A stretch of 64,000 nucleotides of DNA from Aminobacterium mobile DSM 12262 (GCF_000526395.1 NZ_JAFZ01000001.1:310001-374000); one strand, 5' to 3'. Positions 8,088 through 17,321 are shown, counted from the stretch's first letter. Made by a program: numbers and translations. The notes: generated by a model not told the origin, from the letters alone.

Positions 8088-8863
8088 GACCAATCTCCTT
8101 CTATCTTTTTCAGAGCTTGAACAAGCTGAATTGTATGAGAGTGACGAGGAGCGTTCACTATTTTTGAGGGGCTTCCTTCCTCAACAATCTCTCCGCTTTT
8201 CATTACTGCTATCTCATCACAAATATGGGTAGCTAAAGGGAGGTCATGGGTTACGAAGAGCATGCCCATATTTCGTCTTTTTACTAAATTCTTTAGCATA
8301 GATATAATCTCTTTCTGAGTAATTACATCAAGAGCAGTTGTTGGTTCATCTGCGAGAAGGAAGGCTGGATCACACGCTAAGGCAATGGCTATGGCCGCTC
8401 GTTGCTTCTGCCCTCCAGATAGTTCATGGGGGTATCTTTTTGCAAGAAAAACTTCAAGTTCGGCCTCTTCGAGCAGAGAGGCGCATCTCTTTTTGGCAAC
8501 TGAGCCGGAAAGTCCAAGATGAACCTCTAAAACTTCTTCTATATGTTCTCCTATGGTGAGCACTGGCGTAAAGGAATTCATAGCTCCTTGCGGAACCAGC
8601 GCTATCTCTTTCCATCGAATAGAGTTCAACATACTGTCATTAAGAGTTAAAAGGTTAATATTATCGTAAATAATGGCCCCTTCTACCGTGACTTGGGGAG
8701 AAAGGAGCCCTGGGATAGCCATGAGGAGAGAGCTTTTCCCACTTCCAGATTCTCCTACAAGGCCCGTAATGGTGCCTTTATGGAGAGTTAGAGATACGTT
8801 CTTGATGGCGAGTACCTTGTTTTTCCCTTCATAGGTTACGGAGAGGTTGATTATATCAATCAT
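8084..8863 (-). CDS. Peptide/nickel ABC transporter ATP-binding protein (OppD/DppD-like)
   Basis: First ATPase of the pair, 259 residues, with Walker A GESGSGKSS near residue 40, signature LSGGQKQR and Walker B FLLADEPTTALD. It starts with ATGA overlap to the permease gene and ends in overlap with the second ATPase, so all are co-translated. It is shorter than E. coli DppD (about 325) because the C-terminal oligopeptide-transporter extension with its cysteines is missing, as in nickel-type NikD proteins. Confidence 0.9.
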   Translation of the reverse strand: MIDIINLSVTYEGKNKVLAIKNVSLTLHKGTITGLVGESGSGKSSLLMAIPGLLSPQVTVEGAIIYDNINLLTLNDSMLNSIRWKEIALVPQGAMNSFTPVLTIGEHIEEVLEVHLGLSGSVAKKRCASLLEEAELEVFLAKRYPHELSGGQKQRAAIAIALACDPAFLLADEPTTALDVITQKEIISMLKNLVKRRNMGMLFVTHDLPLATHICDEIAVMKSGEIVEEGSPSKIVNAPRHSHTIQLVQALKKIEGDWS

Positions 8864-10044
8864 GACCGCGCTTCCCCCTTCAAAAGAGGATCCACTCGTT
8901 CTTCTAAATATTTCCCCAGATCAAGAAAAACCAGACAGAGCAATGTAATCCCCAACCCTGGGGGAAGAAGTAGCCACCAGGCTCCTTGAGAGAAAGCGCC
9001 AAAAGCATAAGCTTCGTGAAGCATCCGCCCCCACGAAATGATGCGAGGATCTGAGAGCCCTAGAAAAGAGATACCTGCCTCAGATAGAATGGCGCCAGGA
9101 ACTCCCAAGGCGATATTGGCCAAAAGCAGGGGGAGGGTTTCTGGTAGCAAGTGGCGCCAGAGAATATAATGAGTCGGAGCACCAAGACCTCGCAAGCCCT
9201 CGATGTAGCCGCTATCTCGCAGAGTAAGTGTCATTGCTCGAACTGTACGAGCCGTCCCCATCCATGAAAAAAGCGAAAGAATAAGAACCAATTGCCAAAG
9301 GCCCTTCCCCCAAAAAGCGGCTAAAACCATGAGGATGGGGAGGATTGGGATGGAGAGAAGCACATCTACACCTCTCATAATGAGGGCATCAAGCCATCCC
9401 CCAACATAACCACTTAAGAGTCCAAAAGAAAGGCCTAGAAAAGTGGCCAGAAAGGTTGCGCTGATCCCCACTATCAGGGAAACTCTCACCCCCTCTATAA
9501 AAAGGAGCAAGACATCTCGGCCGCGCTGATCTGTTCCTAACGCTCCCCACCGCCCTCCCTCTATATGTAAAGCGAGGTCTCCCTTTACAATATATTCTGG
9601 GTGATCAAAAGCAAGAGTGTACTCTCCCTCTTCAGGGAAAAGAACCTGAGGAACTTGTGCAAAAGGAGAGGCGCCAAGCATCTCTTTAAAAGCCATGTCC
9701 CGCCCGTCTATCTCCAGAGTTGTTTCCCCTTGAGGAAAGAGCAGCAAAAAAAGTTCTCGATCTGGCATTATCCAGAGGAGAGAGACAGGCTTTGTAGCTA
9801 CAATATACCCTACGAGACGAAGGCGAGCTGGAGGGCTATATGTCCATGCAATAGAGGATTCCCCTTTGTTTTTCGATATGGCGAGGTCTATCGTAGGAGG
9901 AAGATTGTGACGTAGCCATAGTGGTTTCGCAAAGGGCGGTGCTACTTCATCAGAAGGAGAAATGCTAAAAAGGGAGGGGCCCACCATTGCCAAGAAGAAG
10001 AGGCATAGGAGGACACGGAAGCTCCATCGTCGATGCAGCTCCAT
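8860..10044 (-). CDS. Peptide/nickel ABC transporter permease (DppC-like) with large external insert
   Basis: Inner-membrane permease of 394 residues; DppC proteins are usually near 300. After the first membrane helix (residues about 9-28) there is a 150-residue hydrophilic, beta-rich stretch containing GETTLEIDGRDMAF and FPEEGEYTLAFDHPEY before the conserved LGTDQRGRDVL motif that normally follows after some 50 residues. The remaining helices and the docking loop (EGLRGLGAPTHYIL) are normal. The extra stretch should face the cell exterior/periplasm and might contact the binding protein. Starts in TAATG overlap with the other permease. Confidence 0.88.
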   Translation of the reverse strand: MELHRRWSFRVLLCLFFLAMVGPSLFSISPSDEVAPPFAKPLWLRHNLPPTIDLAISKNKGESSIAWTYSPPARLRLVGYIVATKPVSLLWIMPDRELFLLLFPQGETTLEIDGRDMAFKEMLGASPFAQVPQVLFPEEGEYTLAFDHPEYIVKGDLALHIEGGRWGALGTDQRGRDVLLLFIEGVRVSLIVGISATFLATFLGLSFGLLSGYVGGWLDALIMRGVDVLLSIPILPILMVLAAFWGKGLWQLVLILSLFSWMGTARTVRAMTLTLRDSGYIEGLRGLGAPTHYILWRHLLPETLPLLLANIALGVPGAILSEAGISFLGLSDPRIISWGRMLHEAYAFGAFSQGAWWLLLPPGLGITLLCLVFLDLGKYLEERVDPLLKGEARS

Positions 10045-11018
10045 TATTTTTCTCTCCTTTCAAAACGAACCCTCGGGTCTACTATGCCGTAAAGAAGGTC
10101 AGCAGCCAGGTTGCTGAAAATTGTCAGTAAAGCGAGAAGATAGAAGGCAGCGCTGGCAGCAGGATAGTCGCGACCGGTTACAGAATCGAAGAGGAAACGA
10201 CCTACTCCATGCAGAGAGAAAACAGTTTCTGTAATGACTGCCCCTGAAATAATCCCTGGTATGGAGAGGAGCAAAATAGTGAGGAGGGGAGGGATAAGAG
10301 TGCGGAAAGCGTGATTCCAGACAATTCGTTTTTTCGGGAGGCCTCGAGCCTTTCCCATGGCAATAAAATCTTCCCCCAAAACTTTCACCATAAGGTTTCG
10401 CACATAGAGAGCCCATCCTCCAAAACTGAGAAGGACTAAAGATCCTACAGGCAACATAAGATGCCACACGTAGTCGATTATGGAGACCCAGAATCCTTGA
10501 GGAGGAGGGATGGAGACACTGCCTCGAAGTGGGAAGAGGGGAAGAGCGTAAGCAAAAGCCATAAGTAGAATGAGTTGCAAAAAGAAAGAAGGAAAAGAGA
10601 AGGAAAGAGCGCCGCCCCATAGAACAATTCTCTCTCCCCAGCACCCCCTTTGTAACGCAGCTCGTATACCAAGCCATGTGCCAATACCTGCAGAAAGGAG
10701 CAACGCTGATCCGAGCAGCGCAATAGTATTGGGGAGACGGGAGGATAGCTCTTCCCAAATAGGCCGAGCGGTGAGAAAAGACAATCCAAAATGGAAAGTG
10801 ACCATTTGTTTCATATAGAGAATAAATTGAGTCTCCAGAGGCTTATCCAGACCGTATAGACGTTGCAATTCCATCTTGGCTTCAGGAGAAAATCTGGGAT
10901 CCAGAATGGTTCCTACAGGATCTCCCGGCATAAGGCGGAAGAGCAAAAAATTTAAGACAAGAACAATGAACAGAACGAGAATGGAGCCTGCTATTCGTCG
11001 AGCCCAGTAATTTTTCAT
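10044..11018 (-). CDS. Peptide/nickel ABC transporter permease (DppB-like)
   Basis: Inner-membrane permease, 324 residues, starting at ATG 11018 behind GAGGG; the open frame extends farther up only because it runs through the binding-protein gene. The N-terminus (RIAGSILVLFIVLVLNFLLF then RLMPGDPVG) and the docking loop (ARGLPKKRIVWNHAFRTLI) are typical of the DppB/NikB family. It starts ten bases after the binding-protein stop codon. Confidence 0.92.
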   Translation of the reverse strand: MKNYWARRIAGSILVLFIVLVLNFLLFRLMPGDPVGTILDPRFSPEAKMELQRLYGLDKPLETQFILYMKQMVTFHFGLSFLTARPIWEELSSRLPNTIALLGSALLLSAGIGTWLGIRAALQRGCWGERIVLWGGALSFSFPSFFLQLILLMAFAYALPLFPLRGSVSIPPPQGFWVSIIDYVWHLMLPVGSLVLLSFGGWALYVRNLMVKVLGEDFIAMGKARGLPKKRIVWNHAFRTLIPPLLTILLLSIPGIISGAVITETVFSLHGVGRFLFDSVTGRDYPAASAAFYLLALLTIFSNLAADLLYGIVDPRVRFERREK

Positions 11019-11028
11019 GGTTGATCCC

Positions 11029-12711
11029 TCATTTGCGAAGAAGCCAGAAGTGGGGGTTGCGTATAAAGTGAACGTACTCTCCAGGGCGATATTCTTTGAA
11101 GATAAAGGGCCCTGACCCCACCAACTGGGAGAGTCCCTCTTCGCCTTCCAACGGGGTTTGTGCTGGTTTCCAACTCTGCCAATCCGATACTTTTTCCAGT
11201 ATATGACGAGGAAAAATAGGGAGCCCCCCAATATTATGGAGATGCCAATAGCTCGTGGTCTTCATAGTAACCTCCAAGGTGTATTCGTCAGGCGTCTCAA
11301 CTTTATCAACATCACTCACAGCATCATAAAATCGAGGTGGCCGATGTTTTTTAAGAAAGCTAATAGTAAAAGCAGGGTCAGAAGCTGTCAGGGGACGTCC
11401 GTCCTGCCACGTAACCCCTTTCCTAATATGGAAGGAGAGTTTTGTTGCCGGAAGGTCTCCCTCTCTTATAGTCTCTATCTTCCATGATTCAGCGATCCAT
11501 GGAAGATCGCCCAGGTTTTCAGGATTTATTGCCAGAAGGGCGTCGTAAATAAGTGACAGAACGTTCCAGTCATAGGCGGAACTGGCTGTTAGAGGGTTGA
11601 GAGAGCGTGGCTCATCTGCAAGAGCTACACGAAGGGGTTCCATAGAACCTTCCCTCGGTTCCATGCGCAGGAAACTCCATATATTATCCGATGTTGTATA
11701 GGAAGTGGCATACGTCCCTTTCCACAACGTCGAAGCGGCGGATATGGAATATCGACTGTAGATCGGAACTACTGGCACAATGTCTGCCAACATCTTTTGG
11801 GCTTCAGAAGCTGCCAATCGAGCAGAGGCTTCGTCGTGGGCCCATCGAAGCCTTTCGAGAATGCTATCCAGGTTGGAATTATATATGCCAGGAATATTAT
11901 ATCCGCCCTTTACGTCCATAGAGGAGTGGTATAAGGCGAACAAGGAATCTGGGTCCCGTGTCATCTGCCACGCCAAAACATATGCATCGAATTTTCGCTC
12001 GTCCAGCAGTGCGATCATAGTAGAAAAATCCATGGGTTCGACCTCTATGGGAATCCCAATGGCTCGAAGAGAAGCCGCAGCTTGTTCGGCGATCTCTGCT
12101 GTTGTGGGAGCTATCTGAGCAGTAGGCGAGAGGAGCTTCTGTGGAGTAAGAGTTCTTTTAGCATCAGGTCCGGTCCCATCTGGAGATACGAGGATGCCAT
12201 TTTTGTTCCAGCTCCAGCCAGCTTCCTGTAGACGTTTTTTCGCATGATCAGGGTTATAAGGGTAGGTAACCACATTTTGTTCAAAGTAGGGAGAAGCTGG
12301 AGGTAAAAAGGTAGACAGTGGCTCTGCATAGCCCGAGAAAAGGTCTCGTACCAGTTTCTCTCGTGGAATTGCCTCGCAAACGGCCTGGCGTAACGCTACA
12401 GAGTTCCATGGAAAGGCTCGTAAATTAAAACCGAGGAAAAATCCGTGGAATCCTTTTGCAAGAGACATGCCTATTGAGAGATTCTGAGACAACCTCTCAA
12501 TATCTACAGGTCGAGCAATATCACTGAGGATATGAACCTGCCCCTTCTCCAGAGCCAAAAGTTGGGCATCAGGATCACGTACAATTATCAAATATAAATC
12601 TGTAACACGAGGACCAGAAAAAGAGCTCATCTCAAAAGCTCTTGCAGACACTGGTAAAATCATGACGAAACTAAGAATAAAAATAGCTACAATTATCAGT
12701 GTACGCTTCAT
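11029..12711 (-). CDS. Family 5 solute-binding protein in circularly permuted order
   Basis: Extracytoplasmic peptide-type binding protein, 560 residues, with a normal signal peptide (MKRTLIIVAIFILSFVMIL, cleavage near ARA-FE). The order of the fold is unusual. Residues 30-350 match what is normally the second part of the family: DPDAQLLALEKGQVHI, FLGFNLRAFPWNSVALRQAV, YPYNPDHAKKRLQEAGW, and VPVVPIYSRYSISA, which normally lies close to the C-terminus. From residue 358 the normal beginning follows: LRVALADEPRSLNPL, LSFHIRKGVTWQDGRPLTA and GSGPFIFKEYRPGEY, ending at NPHFWLLRK. In ordinary DppA/OppA proteins that FW motif leads directly into the segment found here at residue 30. No frameshift or second copy is visible. 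First gene of its operon. Confidence 0.88.
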   Translation of the reverse strand: MKRTLIIVAIFILSFVMILPVSARAFEMSSFSGPRVTDLYLIIVRDPDAQLLALEKGQVHILSDIARPVDIERLSQNLSIGMSLAKGFHGFFLGFNLRAFPWNSVALRQAVCEAIPREKLVRDLFSGYAEPLSTFLPPASPYFEQNVVTYPYNPDHAKKRLQEAGWSWNKNGILVSPDGTGPDAKRTLTPQKLLSPTAQIAPTTAEIAEQAAASLRAIGIPIEVEPMDFSTMIALLDERKFDAYVLAWQMTRDPDSLFALYHSSMDVKGGYNIPGIYNSNLDSILERLRWAHDEASARLAASEAQKMLADIVPVVPIYSRYSISAASTLWKGTYATSYTTSDNIWSFLRMEPREGSMEPLRVALADEPRSLNPLTASSAYDWNVLSLIYDALLAINPENLGDLPWIAESWKIETIREGDLPATKLSFHIRKGVTWQDGRPLTASDPAFTISFLKKHRPPRFYDAVSDVDKVETPDEYTLEVTMKTTSYWHLHNIGGLPIFPRHILEKVSDWQSWKPAQTPLEGEEGLSQLVGSGPFIFKEYRPGEYVHFIRNPHFWLLRK

Positions 12712-12730
12712 CTTCTCACCCCCATAAAAT

Positions 12731-12748
12731 GGTGCCAGGTCTTGAATT
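12731..12748 (+). repeat. Left copy of the GGTGCCAGGTCTTGAA repeat
   Basis: An 18-base copy of a motif that recurs inverted at 13385-13398 behind mscL and, as another inverted pair, at 43686 and 43849-43865. Here it lies 20 bases upstream of the binding-protein start codon, within its leader. Such GTGCCAG-rich palindromic units resemble REP-type repeats; no transposase is in the window. Confidence 0.55.
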
Positions 12749-12905
12749 GCGCAGCGTTTTTATAACTTCATTTTTATCGTGTTCTTTTTATTGTCCATTG
12801 TAATATTATTTTTTATTCCTGCCCCATGTATTTACCGATAAAGATGTTTAGATTGTTTCATTATATAATATAGGGATAACTATTTTTTAATATAGGGGGG
12901 ATACC

Positions 12906-13361
12906 ATGTCTATCTTAAAAGAATTCAAAGAGTTTGCCGTGAAGGGTAACGCTATGGATATGGCGGTAGGAATCATTATTGGTGGAGCATTTGGGAGCGT
13001 TGTTTCTTCTTTGGTGAATGATGTAATAATGCCGCCTATTGGGTTACTTATGGGCAATGTAGATTTTAAAGATGTTTTTTGGGTTTTGAAGGAAGGGGCG
13101 ACGGCTGGGCCCTATGTTTCTTTGGCGCAAGCAAAAGAGGCTGGAGCTGTTACATTGAATGCAGGTTTGTTTATTAACTCCATAGTAAGCTTTCTTATAG
13201 TGTCCTTCGCTGTTTTTGTCCTTGTGAAAAATTTGAACCGACTAAGAAAACCATCAATGCCAGCACCGAAACCACCAGTAAAAATATGCCCGTACTGCTT
13301 CACTGAAATTCCTGAACAGGCTCTTCGATGCCCAGCTTGTACTTCTACTTTGGAAAAATAA
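12906..13361 (+). CDS. mscL: Large-conductance mechanosensitive channel MscL with zinc ribbon
   Basis: Inner-membrane channel that opens on membrane tension and releases solutes during osmotic downshock. The N-terminal amphipathic stretch and first helix (EFKEFAVKGNAMDMAVGIIIGGAFG) with the conserved pore glycines are at residues 5-30; the second helix is at about 85-107. Residues 125-149 carry CPYC...CPAC, a zinc ribbon added after the usual cytoplasmic helix; total 151 residues against 136 in E. coli. A good -10 element TATAAT is at 12864-12869, without a convincing -35. RBS is the G-run at 12895-12900. Confidence 0.93.
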   Translation: MSILKEFKEFAVKGNAMDMAVGIIIGGAFGSVVSSLVNDVIMPPIGLLMGNVDFKDVFWVLKEGATAGPYVSLAQAKEAGAVTLNAGLFINSIVSFLIVSFAVFVLVKNLNRLRKPSMPAPKPPVKICPYCFTEIPEQALRCPACTSTLEK

Positions 13362-13363
13362 AA

Positions 13364-13405
13364 TAAGGCCAGATCTTGAAATGTTCAGGATCTGGCACGG
13401 CCTTA
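13364..13405 (+). terminator. Hairpin behind mscL, containing an inverted copy of the repeat
   Basis: TAAGGCC (13364-13370) is complementary to GGCCTTA (13399-13405), and CCAGATC (13369-13375) to GATCTGG (13389-13395). The T-run is weak, so termination is probable but not certain. Read leftward, 13385-13398 gives TGCCAGATCCTGAA, the same motif as at 12731, so mscL is flanked by inverted copies. Confidence 0.55.
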
Positions 13406-13454
13406 TAATATGGGAATGTAGGTGCAGATTAATGGAAATATGGGGTTATAGGAG

Positions 13455-15254
13455 ATGAAAATACGTAAGTTAAGGTTTTGCAACGCTGGATTTCTGGGCT
13501 CGGGACATGGCATCATTTGTTGTTCCTTTATACTATATGCCTTCCTCTTTTTTGCCCCAACATCTCAGGCTGTAACGATAGCTCCTGTCCTTCAATCTGA
13601 TCACGGCATTGTTGTTGCGATGAATCCTGATGCCGCTAAGGTTGGGGCAGAAATTTTGGAGAAAGGTGGGAATGCTTTTGATGCGGCTATAGCAGTGAGT
13701 GTGGCTTTGGGAGTGGTAGAGCCCTATGGTTCTGGTTTGGGGGGAGAGGGGTATCTTATTGGCAGAACAGCTGATGGGGAGAGATTTGCTTTGGACTTTC
13801 GCAGCGTTGCTCCTCATTTGGCTACATATGAAAATATAAGAAAGAGTAAGATGTCATTTGCGAAGACGATGCAAACTCTGAAGGGGGCAGGTGTTCCCGG
13901 CCTTCCCGCTGCTCTGGAATACATTCATAAAAAGCTGGCAACCATGCCTTTATCGGATTTGATATCGCCGGCTATCCACTTAGCGGAAGAAGGATTTGTG
14001 GTTACTAAGGAATTCGCCCAGGCAGTGGCTTTTTACTACGATCACCTGATCCTTTCCGCTCCTGATTTTCTAAAGAACGGACAGCAACTTTGGAAAGAGG
14101 GAGACCGATGTTTCAATCTACCTTTGGCCCAAACGCTTCGCATTTTGAGTCAAGAAGGATTGCAATCGTTTTATAGTGGTTCTATTGCTGATTCTATAGA
14201 AACATTTATGAAACACAACGAGGGCTGGATTCAAAAAGGAGATCTTCAGTCTTATAGTGTATGTGCGCGAAGCCCTCTTCATGGAACGTATCGAGACTAC
14301 GATATATATGTAGCGGGAATGCCAGCAGGAGGGCCGCGTCTTATTGAAACCCTCAATATTTTGGAGAAATTCAATATCTCTGCTTTTGAATGGGACGACC
14401 CATTACGAATACACCTTATGCAAGAAATTTTTATCCTTACAGCACTGGATCAGGAAAAATTCGTAGGTGATACATCTTTTGACGATCTGCCAGAACATGG
14501 TCTAGTAGATAAAAAATATGCTCAACGTCGTTTTATGGAGCTTAATCTATCTCAGGCTTCTTCCCCAGAGGAATGGAAACAACGCTACGGAAATCCTCTC
14601 CTTTTTGAAGAGGGCAAAAAATTCTCAGATATTTTAATAGAAGAAAAACCCTATAAAGCTCCTATAGAAAACAAGGAAATTGTGCCTGTAGAATCATCCT
14701 CTACAACCCATTTTGCCATAGTGGACCAATGGGGGAATACTGTTTCCTGGACACAGACCATATCCGATTTTTGGGGAACAGGCTATTGGGTAGGAGGTTT
14801 TTTTCTTAACAACGAATTATGTAATTTCCAAGATGGATCCGCACAGGGAGACCCGCTTTACATGGAAGAAGGGAAACGCCCTCGCACTACAATTGCCCCT
14901 TTAATTATAGAAAAGGGCGGAAAGATTAAGTGGGTGCTTGGAACGCCTGGAGGAGGACGTATCGTTTCCACCTTAGTTCAGGTAATAGTAGATCTTGTCG
15001 ATTTTCATATGACCCTTGAGGAGGCTGTAAAAGCTCCTAAATTTGTAGGCTACACTCTGTATCCAGAGTTGCGCATGGAAGACGCTTTCCCTGTGAACAC
15101 TATAAAATGCCTTGAGAAATTTTTCGGCCATACTGTGAAATTGTACCCATATCCAGATGCATTTTTTGGTGGATTAAATGCCATTGGTGTCAATGAAAAT
15201 GGCATCGTTCAAGGAATAGGCTCTCTGCGCCGCAATGGTGCTGCTGGAAAATAA
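13455..15254 (+). CDS. ggt: Gamma-glutamyltransferase
   Basis: Secreted N-terminal-nucleophile hydrolase that removes the gamma-glutamyl group from glutathione and related peptides. Residues 20-38 are a signal segment. The catalytic threonine is T417 in SSSTTHFAIVD; self-cleavage before it gives the large and small subunits. GSGLGGEGYL and LGTPGGGRI, lining the substrate pocket, are present. Length 599, as usual for the family. ATG 13455 follows GGAG with correct spacing. Next to a macrodomain gene but 109 bases separate them; the products would supply glutamate and Cys-Gly for fermentation. Confidence 0.92.
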   Translation: MKIRKLRFCNAGFLGSGHGIICCSFILYAFLFFAPTSQAVTIAPVLQSDHGIVVAMNPDAAKVGAEILEKGGNAFDAAIAVSVALGVVEPYGSGLGGEGYLIGRTADGERFALDFRSVAPHLATYENIRKSKMSFAKTMQTLKGAGVPGLPAALEYIHKKLATMPLSDLISPAIHLAEEGFVVTKEFAQAVAFYYDHLILSAPDFLKNGQQLWKEGDRCFNLPLAQTLRILSQEGLQSFYSGSIADSIETFMKHNEGWIQKGDLQSYSVCARSPLHGTYRDYDIYVAGMPAGGPRLIETLNILEKFNISAFEWDDPLRIHLMQEIFILTALDQEKFVGDTSFDDLPEHGLVDKKYAQRRFMELNLSQASSPEEWKQRYGNPLLFEEGKKFSDILIEEKPYKAPIENKEIVPVESSSTTHFAIVDQWGNTVSWTQTISDFWGTGYWVGGFFLNNELCNFQDGSAQGDPLYMEEGKRPRTTIAPLIIEKGGKIKWVLGTPGGGRIVSTLVQVIVDLVDFHMTLEEAVKAPKFVGYTLYPELRMEDAFPVNTIKCLEKFFGHTVKLYPYPDAFFGGLNAIGVNENGIVQGIGSLRRNGAAGK

Positions 15255-15362
15255 ATGACATCACCCTTACAAACAAGAAAACAAATGACAGTAAAAAATA
15301 AGTATTTTTTAAGTACTTTTAATGGACAAAGGCAATTTTTTCACGAAAGGAGAGGGAGTATT

Positions 15363-15893
15363 ATGACTATCGATAAGAGGATCCGCCTCTACGAGGGAGA
15401 CATAACGACTATGGCGGTGAATGCCATTGTTAATGCCGCAAATACGTCTCTTCTTGGCGGTGGCGGAGTGGATGGTGCTATTCATAGAGCTGCGGGCCCC
15501 GAGTTGCTTAAAGCCTGTCGTTCTCTTGGAGGGTGTGCCACTGGAGATGCAAAGATAACAAAGGGATATAATCTTCCCGCCTCTTACGTCATCCATACCC
15601 CCGGGCCGGTTTGGCACGGCGGAACGAGGGGGGAAGCAGAGCTTCTGGCTTCATGCTACCGTCGAAGCCTGGAACTTGCAAGGGATCATGACTGTACTAC
15701 AATAGCGTTCCCGGCTATAAGCTGTGGTGTCTATGGCTATCCTGTTGCGGAAGCATGCTCAATAGCGCTGAATACGATTTCGGATTTCCTGGCGAACGAC
15801 CAAAAAATCAAGGTAGTTTATCTGGTTGCCTTTGGTTCGGTGATTGCGAGGGAATACGAGAAACTTGGGGTGCCTGCGGCGGAAGAAATATAA
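15363..15893 (+). CDS. Macrodomain protein (O-acetyl-ADP-ribose deacetylase family)
   Basis: A 176-residue stand-alone macrodomain. [23 protein letters not shown] holds the catalytic Asn/Asp pair and the glycine-rich loop that binds ADP-ribose in YmdB/MacroD enzymes; GVYGYP is the second ligand loop. It should hydrolyse O-acetyl-ADP-ribose or remove ADP-ribose from targets in the cytoplasm. ATG 15363 has AAAGGAGAGGGAG directly upstream; the frame is open farther up but without a start signal. Confidence 0.9.
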   Translation: MTIDKRIRLYEGDITTMAVNAIVNAANTSLLGGGGVDGAIHRAAGPELLKACRSLGGCATGDAKITKGYNLPASYVIHTPGPVWHGGTRGEAELLASCYRRSLELARDHDCTTIAFPAISCGVYGYPVAEACSIALNTISDFLANDQKIKVVYLVAFGSVIAREYEKLGVPAAEEI

Positions 15894-15966
15894 TTTCGCA
15901 GAGAGGGAAAAGAGAGGCGCCGTTTTTCCTTCTCTGCTATTCCACACTGTATCCTTGCGAGCATCG

Positions 15967-16941
15967 CTATCCGAATCTTTTTTGATGCCACGCCCAGGCT
16001 GTTTCGACAATCTGTTCCAAAGCGGCATAGCGTGGTTCCCATTCCAAAGTCTTGATAGCTTTTTGAGAGGAAGCCACGAGTTTCGCGGGATCTCCCCAAC
16101 GTCGTGCTCCGTCTATAGTGGGGACGGGATGTTGGGTTACCTTTCGTACTGTTTCTATAATATCGAGAACAGAATAGCCGCTTCCATTCCCAAGGTTATA
16201 TGTTTCTATGGAGGCTTTCCCTGCTAAAAGGCGCTGTAATCCTAAGACATGAGCTTGTGCCAAGTCCGTTACATGAATGTAGTCTCGCACACACGTACCG
16301 TCCTTTGTAGGGTAGTCTCCACCGAAAATAGCAATAGACGCACGCCGCCCCAGCGCCACATCAAGTACAAGAGGAATCAGATGGGTTTCAGGAGAGTGAT
16401 CTTCCCCTGTACGTCCCTGGGGGTCTGCCCCTGCGGCATTAAAATAACGGAAAGAAATACTTTTAAGTCCATAGGCGTCATAATAGCGGCGCAACACACT
16501 TTCGAGGAAGAGCTTTGTTTCGCCATATACATTTGTGGGTGTTTTGTTGGCTTCTTCTGAAATTGGCACAGTTTCAGGCTCGCCATAAACAGCGGCTGTA
16601 GAAGAAAGCACAAAAGACATAACGTTATGGCTTCTCATCGCGCGTAAAAGATTGAGTGTCCCAGTTATATTGTTCCAATAGTATCCTTCTGGTTCCTTCA
16701 TAGACTCCCCTACAAGACTGAGAGCTGCGAAGTGAAGTACACCTTCAATAGGATATGTATCAAAAACTTTTTGTACAAAAACTTCATCTCGTAAGTCGCC
16801 TTCCGCGAGATAGGGAGAAAAGACAAGATCTTTATGCCCGCGGCTGAAATTATCGAGAACGACTACATGGAAGCCAGCTTCCTGTAAAGCCAAAACTGCT
16901 GTGCTACCTATATACCCAGCTCCTCCTGTGACGAGAATCAT
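15967..16941 (-). CDS. galE: UDP-glucose 4-epimerase
   Basis: Cytoplasmic NAD-dependent epimerase, 324 residues, that interconverts UDP-glucose and UDP-galactose for surface polysaccharides. The N-terminal ILVTGGAGYIGS binds NAD; SSTAAVYG and the YGETK motif provide the Ser and Tyr-x3-Lys catalytic residues; FRYFNAAGA is typical of GalE. ATG 16941 is preferred over GTG 16950 because AAGGGG ends about nine bases before it. Convergent with the macrodomain gene; stands alone. Confidence 0.93.
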   Translation of the reverse strand: MILVTGGAGYIGSTAVLALQEAGFHVVVLDNFSRGHKDLVFSPYLAEGDLRDEVFVQKVFDTYPIEGVLHFAALSLVGESMKEPEGYYWNNITGTLNLLRAMRSHNVMSFVLSSTAAVYGEPETVPISEEANKTPTNVYGETKLFLESVLRRYYDAYGLKSISFRYFNAAGADPQGRTGEDHSPETHLIPLVLDVALGRRASIAIFGGDYPTKDGTCVRDYIHVTDLAQAHVLGLQRLLAGKASIETYNLGNGSGYSVLDIIETVRKVTQHPVPTIDGARRWGDPAKLVASSQKAIKTLEWEPRYAALEQIVETAWAWHQKRFG

Positions 16942-17120
16942 TGCTATCACCCCTTAAAAATACAAACAATTGAAGTATACCTGAAAAAGTTTGAGAGTGC
17001 TTTCTCTTTTGTGTTTTTTGTATAATTGAATAGAGAGTGCTAGACCTTTATTTAGAAATATGATAGCGTGATAAACGCTGGTTTGAGGCCGGCTATTCGA
17101 TTTATTTAGGAGGAAAAATC

Positions 17121-17321
17121 TTGAAACAGGGAACAGTCAAATGGTTTAATGCGACGAAGGGCTATGGGTTTATTACGAGCGATGAGGGGAAAGATGTCTT
17201 TGTCCATTTTAGCGCTATTCAGGGGGATGGTTTCAAGACTCTCGATGAAGGTCAGCGAGTTTCCTTCGATGTAACAGCCGGCGCAAAGGGAGATCAGGCA
17301 GCAAACGTTATAAAACTTTAG
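17121..17321 (+). CDS. csp: Cold-shock protein (CspA family)
   Basis: Small single-stranded nucleic-acid-binding OB-fold protein of 66 residues. RNP1 (KGYGFIT) and RNP2 (VFVHF) are intact. It starts with TTG behind AGGAGG, which lowers translation. The long AT-rich leader from about 17030 would be part of its mRNA, as for other csp genes. Terminator at 17398. Confidence 0.95.
   Translation: MKQGTVKWFNATKGYGFITSDEGKDVFVHFSAIQGDGFKTLDEGQRVSFDVTAGAKGDQAANVIKL

Noticed and set aside
10099-10758. 219-codon minus-strand frame
   Set aside because: Lies inside the DppB-like gene in another frame; the product is rich in Ser, Cys and Arg without any motif.
11029-11031. TGA at the end of the permuted binding protein read as selenocysteine
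   Set aside because: The following codons are GINHEKLL and run into the permease start; no hairpin and no family sequence follow.
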